Below the pieces are notes generated by a model. The model had not been told where the DNA came from. It searched no databases and saw only the letters and a program-made list of their open reading frames with translations. From contig NZ_CP184830.1 of NCBI RefSeq assembly GCF_049275935.1, positions 4,774,001 through 4,838,000 of the forward strand: a stretch of 64,000 nucleotides of DNA. The letters run 5' to 3'. The position numbers and the translations under genes were made by a program. Positions 26,920-35,646 of this stretch are shown piece by piece. How positions within the stretch are numbered: the stretch's first letter is position 1; each line of letters begins with the position of its first letter. Source of the stretch: Endozoicomonas_A sp049275935 (GTDB lineage: Bacteria; Pseudomonadota; Gammaproteobacteria; Pseudomonadales; Endozoicomonadaceae).

Positions 26920-27548
26920 TGTTTCTTCTCCTGAACTGTTTTACGACCTAATAGGCACTGAGAATATAGATAATAGAGTACAAACTCGACAGTTTCATGC
27001 TTATTTGAGAGTTTTTCATATTGAGATTCCAAAAGAGTCTTGGCAATGTTCTGAATGATTTCCTGAAATTGAAGATGTTCACTTTTTCGTCTTCTAGCCA
27101 ACAACTCTCTATTAACGGATTTTGCTACTGACTCTAATTTGTGGAGTAAGTCACTATTTTCTCTTTTTTTCAAAAAACATTCAAACTCATTAAACCTGCT
27201 TTCAAATTCTGGTGAAATACACTCATCCCAAAAATCAGGACACATGTCGTTAAGTTCATGCTTTTCATTTAAGGAGATGACATTTGTATCAAACTCATCG
27301 CCAGATTTAGCGGTTTCTTTGTCGTAGAAGCCGTTATGGCATAATTCTATTGCATCTCTTAACGAATGAGCATCAAGTTGAATAAGTGTATGCTTATCCT
27401 CAATAATATTCTGATTAGAATTATCAGTTTTAAGGACTGTTTGATGCTTAATATATGTGTTATTATCACTATTTACCTTGTTATGATTCCCCGTAGTGGC
27501 ATGGCCACCTGCACTTATGTCACCAGTTGAGATCTTATTTTCAATCAC
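26913..27548 (-). CDS. ABC-3C C-terminal-domain protein with Gly/Asn/His tag
   Basis: The 211-residue protein is helical from about residue 60 on and matches the position of ABC-3C CTD proteins. Residues 8-25 are a tag reading T-G-D-I-S-A-G-G-H-A then T-T-G-N-H-N-K-V. The same tag ends the protein encoded just upstream. Residues 26-55 are Asn-rich. The tag may be a short beta-solenoid or assembly element; that is inference. It overlaps both neighbours by 4-7 bases. Confidence 0.65.
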   Translation of the reverse strand: MIENKISTGDISAGGHATTGNHNKVNSDNNTYIKHQTVLKTDNSNQNIIEDKHTLIQLDAHSLRDAIELCHNGFYDKETAKSGDEFDTNVISLNEKHELNDMCPDFWDECISPEFESRFNEFECFLKKRENSDLLHKLESVAKSVNRELLARRRKSEHLQFQEIIQNIAKTLLESQYEKLSNKHETVEFVLYYLYSQCLLGRKTVQEKKQC

Positions 27549-27859
27549 TTCGAGCTACCTACGGAGTTGTGACTACCAACAATTACAGAGCCACCAGCCT
27601 GTATGTTTCCGGTAGTGATAACCGTGGTTTCTGTAGAGTGATTGCCTTCAGCCATATCAGCAATAGTTTTTTTTATCTCTTCATTTGTGTCGAGTATGCT
27701 CAGTAGCTCAGCTTCAAAGAGCACCTCCTTGCCCTCTTTTTTATAGACAGATAGCTGATCAAAAGCAGTGCCCAAAAGCCCTTTCAGAGCATCGTAACAA
27801 GCACCGCCTGTAACAGCAGACCAGCAGAAGCTCACCAATGGTGATGCAAACTCGAACAT
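27545..27859 (-). CDS. First gene of the ABC-3C operon, small tagged protein of unknown function
   Basis: The 104-residue protein has a hydrophobic, Gly/Ala-rich N-terminus (about 1-35), a short charged helical middle and a C-terminal tag (83-100) reading T-G-N-I-Q-A-G-G-S-V then I-V-G-S-H-N-S-V. This tag matches that of the next protein at 11 of 18 positions. The N-terminus could insert into membranes, making this an effector candidate, but no domain is recognised. It overlaps the next gene by four bases, so the four genes form one operon. Confidence 0.6.
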   Translation of the reverse strand: MFEFASPLVSFCWSAVTGGACYDALKGLLGTAFDQLSVYKKEGKEVLFEAELLSILDTNEEIKKTIADMAEGNHSTETTVITTGNIQAGGSVIVGSHNSVGSSK

Positions 27860-27889
27860 ATGAAAAATTCCTAATAGTAAAAACAGTAG

Positions 27890-27916
27890 AAAAAAAGCGG
27901 AGTAATACCTCCGCTT
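27890..27916 (-). terminator. Rho-independent terminator after the type III Res gene
   Basis: Read on the minus strand, AAGCGGAG, a 6-base loop and CTCCGCTT are followed by a run of T. It ends the restriction operon 10 bases beyond the Res stop codon and makes the ABC-3C operon a separate transcription unit. Confidence 0.85.
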
Positions 27917-27925
27917 AAAGTGTGT

Positions 27926-30595
27926 TTAATTCAAAAAAGACCGATCAAATACTCCATCCTGGGCTGCTTTACTCGGTATCAGCATATAACTCATATCCCC
28001 ATCACCGCTCATCATCTCGGCGTAGGTTTTCTTGTCTTGCACGTTTTGCGAAGCCAGCATATGCTCGCCTTTGACTTCGATGATGACGTAAGAACCATCG
28101 GGCTTTTTGATCAAAAAGTCGGGGTAATAGCTACGGACGGTCTGAGTTTCGCTATCCACATAATTGATAACAAACTCACTTTGGCCATGGGTCAACATGC
28201 CGGTAAACCAAACCTTGTCCACCTTGTTTTCATTGAGCATCTGCCAGAAAAATTCTTTCTCTGGTGTAGAGTCAAAGCAATAGTTATCCAGATGGAAGCT
28301 CTTGCCAGCAAGCTGACCGGCACTGGTTTGTGTGACAACATTTGACGGATCAGTACGGATCTCATAGTAACCGGGCTGAGTCGGCGGTTCTTTCACTAGG
28401 TCTATTTCAAAGGTTTCAGTTTCCCGTGTGGAAAGCACCTCAAACAGTGCCCCAAACAGCCTCGGGATAACAAAGTCGTACAAAACATCGTTGTACTGAT
28501 TCACCCACTTAAGAACACCATCAAAGCCTTCATAGGTATCTTCAATTAAGCTCTCAATCAATAGCGGGCTTTTATTGAGATAGCGGGCAATCTCTGCAGT
28601 CAGGGATAACTGACTAAACTTCTTTTGCTCCCTCAGGGCAGATAAATCCTCGGTGGCTTTGCCAATCGTATTCATCTGTCCCGGCATGGCCATACCTTTT
28701 TGCGTGGTATGGATCAACTTGTACTTATTGAAGTGCCCATTGTCATACTCATCCTGCAATCCGAGCTTCTGGCCTTTGGCAAATGGCTTTTCCTTCAACT
28801 CGTATTTATGACGAATGCGTTTGATGGGGACTTTAATGGTCGGTTGGGTAACCCGCACTTCAACCTTTGGTTTTTCTGTTCTTACGGTAATTTCATCAGC
28901 ACTTACCCTGAAGTTGGACTGCAACTCATTATCCAATAAAACCCGATTTGCTTTTGTCAGATAGACTAGGCCAGTCTCCTGTACATTACCTACCGCTCTT
29001 AAACAGCGCATTGTAGCCTGTAGTACAAAGACTTTATGTTTCGGTTCTCTGTGTAGAGCTACTGAGAACAGAGAGCGACAATTCCAACCTTCTCGACCTT
29101 TGTTGACCAGAAGAATAAACTGTTTTTCTGATTGAGGGGTATCTAAACGGTTAAATTCACGAATGTCGTCATCGGTGGTGATTTTGCTATCACCAACATT
29201 GACAAGAATCCGGTTAAGAGAAATACCCTCTTCAGCAAGGATCTCTTCAACCGCTGGGCGAACCTCATTTTGAATTTCATCAACAGTGGTTCCGAAAATT
29301 GCCATTTTGGGCAACATGCCTTCAGGACTAAGACCTTTTGTTTTTTGTAAAAAGTCCTGAATAGAAATTTTCAGAAACTCTTTGCAACGAGTGGTGGTGT
29401 AATCATTTAGTTCCACCTCTTTCAGATAGCCTCTTTCAATGGCCTGCTTTAACCCGTAGGCGTAAACCACCTCTGGCAGTACCTCTTTACCCACATAAGG
29501 CGTACCGGTGTAGTTATAACAGGCCACCACCTGACTTCCCCGTGCCTTCAGATTGGTGGCCAGCTCATCAATGGTTTTGCGCAGGCTGTTCTTGGCGGTC
29601 TTGACGCCCATATCCTGCGCCAGCTTATTGCCAAAAGCGTGATGCGCTTCGTCCACAAAGATGCCCAGCTGATCCAGTCGACGCAACTTTTCAAAACGCT
29701 GGTTGGTCACCAGGTCTGCCTCTTCTGTAGGTTCAGAAGAGAGAGACTCTTCACCCAGATCCAGCAAAGCACCCATTTCCCCAAGCAGCGGGCTGGTTTT
29801 GTACAACTCCTTGCCGCTCTGGAAAAGCTGCTCAGTGGCCACCGACTCCTTATTCTGCTTTTTCAGAATAATCTTCTGAGAGTTGGACACCACAATATTG
29901 AACATCGAGCCATCGATGGTGTTCAACGAAACCCCAGCATCCACCAAATAGTGGAACTTCAGCGGAATCACATTGAGGTATTCAGGCGGCATAACCTTAC
30001 TGTGGTCAAAGCTTTCGATTTCCCGCAGGGATTGCAGCACCGTCTTATCTGGTGCAAAAACCAGCGCATTGTGAATATAGCGGGCATCTTTTGGGAACTT
30101 TCTGGCCAGCAGAAAATCGTAAAGCATACAGGTGGCCATCAAGATGGTTTTACCCGTTCCCATGGTCAGCGCGAAAATGTAGTTGGAATAGATGCGCCCG
30201 CCATTGCAGGCTTTCATCTTCTTGAACACACCGTTGTAGTCCTGCTTCGACATATTCCAGAGCATATCGCCCTGGATCACACCGCCTTCGCCCGCCTGAA
30301 TGCCAACAACCCGGTTGCCAAATTTCCCTTTGCTGTCGTACCATGCTTCAAACAGCTTATAAACCGGCTGGTTATCCAGAAACTCCTTCAGAAAAACATA
30401 CATCTCCAATGCTTCAAATTGCGGTGTGCGCAAAAAAGCGTCGGCTCGTTTTTCACTGTCGTTGTAGTCTAAAAAGACTTTCGTCAGGTTCTTATAGTGC
30501 TTACGAATAGCCCCTCGGTTCTGCTTATAAAAAGAGAGAAGGTGAACATAAAAAGCGTTGCCCAGCTCGAAGCTGGCTTGAGGTGTTTTAGCCAT
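27926..30595 (-). CDS. Type III restriction enzyme, Res subunit
   Basis: The 889-residue protein is a superfamily 2 helicase-nuclease. The P-loop M-G-T-G-K-T lies near residue 147 and V-D-E-A-H-H near 314. A C-terminal PD-(D/E)XK site lies near 818-838: Y-P-D-F-L-I then I-I-E-V-K-G. It cleaves after ATP-driven communication between two unmodified sites. I chose the Met at 30595, which begins the conserved M-A-K-T-P-Q-A-S-F-E-L and overlaps the Mod stop by 8 bases. Confidence 0.92.
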   Translation of the reverse strand: MAKTPQASFELGNAFYVHLLSFYKQNRGAIRKHYKNLTKVFLDYNDSEKRADAFLRTPQFEALEMYVFLKEFLDNQPVYKLFEAWYDSKGKFGNRVVGIQAGEGGVIQGDMLWNMSKQDYNGVFKKMKACNGGRIYSNYIFALTMGTGKTILMATCMLYDFLLARKFPKDARYIHNALVFAPDKTVLQSLREIESFDHSKVMPPEYLNVIPLKFHYLVDAGVSLNTIDGSMFNIVVSNSQKIILKKQNKESVATEQLFQSGKELYKTSPLLGEMGALLDLGEESLSSEPTEEADLVTNQRFEKLRRLDQLGIFVDEAHHAFGNKLAQDMGVKTAKNSLRKTIDELATNLKARGSQVVACYNYTGTPYVGKEVLPEVVYAYGLKQAIERGYLKEVELNDYTTTRCKEFLKISIQDFLQKTKGLSPEGMLPKMAIFGTTVDEIQNEVRPAVEEILAEEGISLNRILVNVGDSKITTDDDIREFNRLDTPQSEKQFILLVNKGREGWNCRSLFSVALHREPKHKVFVLQATMRCLRAVGNVQETGLVYLTKANRVLLDNELQSNFRVSADEITVRTEKPKVEVRVTQPTIKVPIKRIRHKYELKEKPFAKGQKLGLQDEYDNGHFNKYKLIHTTQKGMAMPGQMNTIGKATEDLSALREQKKFSQLSLTAEIARYLNKSPLLIESLIEDTYEGFDGVLKWVNQYNDVLYDFVIPRLFGALFEVLSTRETETFEIDLVKEPPTQPGYYEIRTDPSNVVTQTSAGQLAGKSFHLDNYCFDSTPEKEFFWQMLNENKVDKVWFTGMLTHGQSEFVINYVDSETQTVRSYYPDFLIKKPDGSYVIIEVKGEHMLASQNVQDKKTYAEMMSGDGDMSYMLIPSKAAQDGVFDRSFLN

Positions 30596-32498
30596 GCTCG
30601 ATCTCCCCTTCCCAGGACTCGGAAAGCAGATCCGTAATCTTGATCTTGATGGTGCCCGCATCCGCTGGCACGGCATATTCACCTTTTACAAGCTCATTCT
30701 TGCCAGGCACATCCACTTCAGCCGGTTCCATGGCAGCACCGTCATAGTTCCAGTCGATTTTGATGGACTCAACCAGCTCTCGCCATTCGCTCACGTCCTC
30801 TTTTTGCTGGCTCAGCTTCTGCATTAGGTTCATCGGATAGAAGGCATCTATGACCAGCTTGTCATCACGAATAACCACCTTCGCTTCGGAGTCCCGCTTG
30901 AATTGAAGTTCGGATTTATCCCGCAGAATATCCACCACTTCGACATCCAGTTTATAGCCTGCTTCGCTTTGCAGATGCGCAGCCAGATTCGGCTCATGCC
31001 CCATGCAGACCAGTAACAAGTGTTCGACCGGTTTGTTGGGGGCTTCCTCGTGCTTTTTCGCAAACTGCTTGTAGGGGAGGTTGGCAATCAGTTCGTTCAG
31101 GTCTTCACGGGTGGCGATGCGATTGACCGGCATGATTTTAACTTTTTTGCCTTCTTTCTCACCATCGTACACGCTATTCGCCAGTGGTTGGATTTCCAGA
31201 GCTTCAATCAGCAGTTCTTTGGCTTGGACAGGGTTGCGGAATACGTCGTAGTGATTGACGTTGTAAACTTCAAAACCGGTGTAATAGGTGCCCCCTTCAT
31301 CTTTCTTAATTTCAATATCAGTTGCTTTATGAATCAAGCGCTTGGTAGTGGTTTCAATAGCTCCAAGATTTATATCTGCGCCTATAAAGCGGCGACCAAG
31401 CTTCATTGCTGTAGCTTGAGTTGTACCTGAGCCCATGAAGAAATCTAGAACCAAGTCACTTGGGTTTGAAGAACACTGTATAACTCTGGCTAACAAGTCT
31501 TCTGGTTTTTGTGTTGGATAATCTAGTTTCTCTTTAGCTTGGGAGTTTAATCTATTAATATCAGTCCACAGGTCTGATAAAGGTGACCCGGGCATCTCAT
31601 CTAGATATCTTTTATATCTGGCAACACCATTTTTCGTGTAATAAATTCTATTTTCATTTTCTAATTTTTGCATTGAGCTTTTTGGGCAGCGCCAAAGTTT
31701 GGTATGACTATTCCACTCATATTCATAACCACCGCCTGATAAACCATAAGCAGTAAGGTTGTCATCTTCAAACTTACGACCATTTTCGTCGATTTTTCTA
31801 TAATGCTGAGTCAAATATTCTTGATCATATGAAGTATATTGGATATTCCAAACAGGCTCCTGAGTTTTGCTATAGAATAATATATGATTTTGCATAGCAC
31901 CAAAAAATGCATGATCACTATGTCCAGGAGAGGATTTCCATGTAATCCAAGATTGGAAATTGGGTTTTCCAAAGATTTCATCACAAATAATGCGTAAATA
32001 GCTACTTACTCTATGATCACAGTGTAAATATAAGCTGCCTTTCTCAGATAATAACTCTCGGCAAACAATGAGCCGTTCATACATAAATTGTAAGTAATCG
32101 TCATTATTCCAAATGTCAGTATATTGCTTTTCTTCGAAGCTACTTCGGTCGTTTCTTATCTCTTTGCCTTTTAATTTGATTTTTTTCTTATAATCTGCCT
32201 TCGAGTCAAAAGGAGGGTCGATATAAATCAAATCAACTTGGCCACGATATTCTTTCAATAGGTGGCTCATCACCTGTAGGTTATCCCCCCAGAAAATCTT
32301 ATTGATCCAGCCATTCACTTCTTCGCCATAAACCTCTTTACGCTGAGCCGGGAAGTACTGAGTACCGGTAAATGGACGCTTGCCACGCCAATTCAGCATG
32401 GGATAACCCTTGATAGGCTCAAAGGTGTATTTATCCACTTCAGTGGTAACCGGTGAAGGCTGATCAAACAGCAGTTGGTCGTCCTTTTTTTGATACAT
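30588..32498 (-). CDS. Type III DNA methyltransferase, Mod subunit
   Basis: The 636-residue adenine-type methyltransferase has D-P-P-F at 94-97 (catalytic motif IV) followed much later by L-D-F-F-M-G-S-G-T-T (motif I, around 350). This beta order is usual for Mod proteins. The region between holds the target-recognition part and is AT-richer (about 31300-32200), as expected for a segment that recombines between systems. It protects host DNA and supplies specificity to Res. Confidence 0.92.
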   Translation of the reverse strand: MYQKKDDQLLFDQPSPVTTEVDKYTFEPIKGYPMLNWRGKRPFTGTQYFPAQRKEVYGEEVNGWINKIFWGDNLQVMSHLLKEYRGQVDLIYIDPPFDSKADYKKKIKLKGKEIRNDRSSFEEKQYTDIWNNDDYLQFMYERLIVCRELLSEKGSLYLHCDHRVSSYLRIICDEIFGKPNFQSWITWKSSPGHSDHAFFGAMQNHILFYSKTQEPVWNIQYTSYDQEYLTQHYRKIDENGRKFEDDNLTAYGLSGGGYEYEWNSHTKLWRCPKSSMQKLENENRIYYTKNGVARYKRYLDEMPGSPLSDLWTDINRLNSQAKEKLDYPTQKPEDLLARVIQCSSNPSDLVLDFFMGSGTTQATAMKLGRRFIGADINLGAIETTTKRLIHKATDIEIKKDEGGTYYTGFEVYNVNHYDVFRNPVQAKELLIEALEIQPLANSVYDGEKEGKKVKIMPVNRIATREDLNELIANLPYKQFAKKHEEAPNKPVEHLLLVCMGHEPNLAAHLQSEAGYKLDVEVVDILRDKSELQFKRDSEAKVVIRDDKLVIDAFYPMNLMQKLSQQKEDVSEWRELVESIKIDWNYDGAAMEPAEVDVPGKNELVKGEYAVPADAGTIKIKITDLLSESWEGEIEHG

Positions 32499-32520
32499 AT
32501 CGGGCTTCCTGATATAGCAA

Positions 32521-32540
32521 GAGCTGCGAGACAGCAGCTC
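32521..32540. promoter_or_regulatory. Hairpin between helicase and Mod genes
   Basis: GAGCTGC and GCAGCTC flank a 6-base loop. There is no T-run on the minus strand, so it is more likely an RNA-stability or attenuation element than a terminator. Confidence 0.5.
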
Positions 32541-32569
32541 GCAGCAATATAAATAGAAACAGAGAGTGA

Positions 32570-35440
32570 TTAGGAGGCTTTGCAGAAATGCCAGTTGCGC
32601 CGGTCGCAGTAGCTGCGCATATCGCAGTCCGGGCAGACTTTTTGAGGTCTTTCGCTCATCTGGTAGTTTTGCTGTTCGATCCGGTCTACGACCTGATCAA
32701 ATGCACTAATGGTGTTCTCAATAGAGCCACTATTTTTGCTAAAGCTAATGGTGGGCAGGCCATGGGTCTCTCCCGTAAAGTAGAGATGCATGCGGCTAAC
32801 GTGAAGGCCGGTGCGCTGTTCCACCAGGTGGGCGTATATTTCCAGTTGACGCTGGTGGTGCAGGATGCGCTCCCGGTCCCGATCCATATCGGGTTTGCGT
32901 TCGGTTTTGAAGTCGACAATCTCGACGCTGTCGTTTTCACCCCGAATCAGGTCAACGCTGCCCTTTAGAATGTATCTGTCTTTTACCAGAGAGATATCCA
33001 CTTCAGTATCACGGATATCGCTCCAGTTGCCTTTTTTCCCTTTGACGTAGCGCATCACATGTTTGAAGGCGGCCTCAAGCGTAGAGTCCCCAAGGTACAT
33101 GCGTTCACGGTTGGCCAGGTTTCGGTAGTTGTCGTCAAACCAGCCACGAATGTTCTCGGCAGTGATGGTTTTGCTTTCACCGCGCAAAGCGGCTTTATGA
33201 ATGTCTTCCAGCGTTTCGTGAACCAGTGTACCGAACAGCATTGGGCTGGCCTTAATCGGTTGAAAGGCCAGTTCTTTGAAGAAGCGGTACTGTTCCGGGC
33301 AGGTTTCAAAGAGCGTGATATGGCTGGTAAAGGCGTATTCGTTTTTGATGTTAACATCTTTGACCGGCTCCAGCGGTAGCCGATTGATGGTGCTGCGGGC
33401 ATCTCGCCAGCTCGGTAGTTTTTCCACAAACTTGGCAAAGTATTTTGAGGGCGTTTTGCCGTGACCGTTCTTCTCCTGATCGCTCAGTATTAGCAGGTTC
33501 TGAGCGCGTGAAAAGGCGGTGTAATAGAGTCGCCAGAAGTCAAAGTACTTGGTCTCTTCAATGGGTTCAAACGGAGGTTTGGAGAGATAACCATTCTCCA
33601 GCACTTCGTCCAGTTCGGTGTATTGCTTTCTTGGCGATGCACCTAACGAGCCGACGACAACTACTGGGAACTCCAACCCTTTGGATTGGTGGATGGTCAG
33701 AAACGACACTGAGCCCGAAGGAGCGTACTCGGCCATGTCTTCGTATTCATCAATGCCGCCATCGTGCAGAAAGCGCAGGAACTGGTTGAACAGCGAATTC
33801 AGATTCTTTTGCAGGTATTTCGGATTCAATACGCTGACGTGGTGCAGGTACTCAAATTTGCCCAACAACTTTGACAGCGTAGCGAGGTTGCGCTGTGCTC
33901 TCGGGTTATCCACACTGTCCAGATAACTGCTGAACAGCGGGTACGCCAACAGGTCGTAAAACAGTTTGCTAAATGCGTAGTCGGCATTTTTGGACAGCGT
34001 TAAGTGGTAGCGAGACATCCGTTTGCACCACTCCAGCAAATCCTGCTGTTCTGGCTTTCGTAACGCCTCCATAAACAAACGCAGACAACGGTCGTGATAA
34101 GCCCAGATGGCCAGACTCTTGCCGCCCTGACGCTCTTTTTCCCGTTCCTGAACGACAGAGGGAAAGAGCATCTGCAACGCCCCGATCATCAGTTGCACTT
34201 CTTCACGCTGAAAAAACAGATTAGCTCTTGGTGAGTAGACCGGAATGCCACGGTCTTCTAAAGATTGAGCCAGCGCCCGAACCCGGTCATGTTTGACAGA
34301 ACGAAACAGAAAAGCCACTTGGTTCCAATCGCTGAGCTGCCCGTTTTCTTTTAAGTTGGTGAGCAGGTGGTACACTTCGTTATGCCAGTTATCGCCTTCA
34401 TCGGCAATGGCACTGACCACGGTTGGACTGTCGGGAAAGCTGTCCTTCCGAGGTTCGATATTCTTGGCGTAACGGTAGCTGACGCCCTGACGTTCCCACG
34501 CCTTGTCATTGATCCACCAGTTATTGAACTCAACGATATCAGGGTGAGAACGATAGTTGGTGGTCAGTTTTACGGTTTTGCATTTGCCATCGGCAAACTG
34601 CTCCGGGAACTCCAGGATGTTACGAATGGTGGCGCCTCGAAAGCGGTAGAGTGCCTGATCGTCGTCGCCCACCACACAAAGGTTCTGCCGATCATCCATC
34701 AGCAGTGTGAGTATACGCTCCTGAATGGTGTTGGTATCCTGATATTCATCCACCATCAGGTATCTGATTTTCTCCTGTAGCGCTGTCACAACCTGTGGAT
34801 GCTGTTCAAGCAGGTTCAATGCTTCCAACTGAATCGTGGAAAAATCAAGCGCATTGCGCTCGACTAATAGCTCCCGATACTTCAGAAAGCAGTTGCCTAG
34901 GGCTTCAATGGCTTCGTCACCGGATTGAATCAGCGTTTCAGGATCGAGCGCTTCTTCCGCAGCTTTGTTCAGCCACTGCAACAGGTTTTCAGACTTCACC
35001 CAGGCGGGCTTCTTGTGCTCGCCCTGAATATGCTCAATACCTTCAATATCTTTGAATTGGTTGAGGTTCTGGTACAGATAATATTGCTGATCAAACTGAT
35101 CCATCAGCAAATAACTACGCTTGAGCCGGGTATATTCTCTATACTCATCCAATAGTCGAAGGCAGATGGAGTGGAAGGTGCCCAGATACATCTCATTCAC
35201 ATTGAACGATAAGTTGCTTACCAGCAGCCGGTTGCTGATCCGGGTTTTCAGTTCCTGTGCCGCTTTTTCGGTAAAGGTAACGACCAGTATCTGCTCCGGT
35301 TGCACATCATGATTGACCAGCAAGTTCATAATGCGCTCAACCAGCGTATAGGTTTTACCCGACCCCGGTCCGGCAATGATCAGGAGCGGACCGTCAATGT
35401 GCTGGATGGCCTCCAGCTGTGGCAGGTTTGGGTTGCTCAT
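32570..35440 (-). CDS. UvrD-type helicase fused to a Fe-S PD-(D/E)XK nuclease (AddB/RecB-like)
   Basis: Counting from the Met at 35440 the protein has 956 residues. Walker A is A-G-P-G-S-G-K-T (23-30); V-D-E-Y-Q-D-T lies near 230 and N-Y-R-S-H near 300. The C-terminal nuclease has E-I-V-D-F-K-T-E-R near 845. A single Cys (F-E-T-C-P-E-Q-Y) before the nuclease and C-P-D-C-D-M-R-S-Y-C at the end form the four-Cys iron-sulphur staple known from AddB. It is 71 bases upstream of mod on the same strand, which suggests it degrades or processes DNA together with this type III system. Confidence 0.85.
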   Translation of the reverse strand: MSNPNLPQLEAIQHIDGPLLIIAGPGSGKTYTLVERIMNLLVNHDVQPEQILVVTFTEKAAQELKTRISNRLLVSNLSFNVNEMYLGTFHSICLRLLDEYREYTRLKRSYLLMDQFDQQYYLYQNLNQFKDIEGIEHIQGEHKKPAWVKSENLLQWLNKAAEEALDPETLIQSGDEAIEALGNCFLKYRELLVERNALDFSTIQLEALNLLEQHPQVVTALQEKIRYLMVDEYQDTNTIQERILTLLMDDRQNLCVVGDDDQALYRFRGATIRNILEFPEQFADGKCKTVKLTTNYRSHPDIVEFNNWWINDKAWERQGVSYRYAKNIEPRKDSFPDSPTVVSAIADEGDNWHNEVYHLLTNLKENGQLSDWNQVAFLFRSVKHDRVRALAQSLEDRGIPVYSPRANLFFQREEVQLMIGALQMLFPSVVQEREKERQGGKSLAIWAYHDRCLRLFMEALRKPEQQDLLEWCKRMSRYHLTLSKNADYAFSKLFYDLLAYPLFSSYLDSVDNPRAQRNLATLSKLLGKFEYLHHVSVLNPKYLQKNLNSLFNQFLRFLHDGGIDEYEDMAEYAPSGSVSFLTIHQSKGLEFPVVVVGSLGASPRKQYTELDEVLENGYLSKPPFEPIEETKYFDFWRLYYTAFSRAQNLLILSDQEKNGHGKTPSKYFAKFVEKLPSWRDARSTINRLPLEPVKDVNIKNEYAFTSHITLFETCPEQYRFFKELAFQPIKASPMLFGTLVHETLEDIHKAALRGESKTITAENIRGWFDDNYRNLANRERMYLGDSTLEAAFKHVMRYVKGKKGNWSDIRDTEVDISLVKDRYILKGSVDLIRGENDSVEIVDFKTERKPDMDRDRERILHHQRQLEIYAHLVEQRTGLHVSRMHLYFTGETHGLPTISFSKNSGSIENTISAFDQVVDRIEQQNYQMSERPQKVCPDCDMRSYCDRRNWHFCKAS

Positions 35441-35646
35441 TGGTTCTGTCTTCCCTGATTTTTCTGCAGGCATGCTACCGCCCTAAGCTTGTGCCATCAT
35501 CTTTTATTGACTCTGGGGAGCATGGGGCCAAATAGCTCTATTTAGGGATTTTGGGAATGAAGTTGATTGTACGCTCGTTAGTTTTAAGACGATAGTGTGT
35601 ATTTGCGAAGTGAGGATCTGAAAAAATACTGTTGGTTGAAGGCTAG

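Noticed and set aside
29639..30472. 277-codon plus-strand frame opposite the Res gene
   Set aside because: It mirrors the helicase domain with intact motifs on the other strand and has no ribosome site.
27926..35440. BREX or DISARM system
   Set aside because: The hallmark genes (PglZ, BrxC, PglX for BREX; DrmA-DrmC for DISARM) are absent. The genes present are type III Mod and Res plus a helicase-nuclease.
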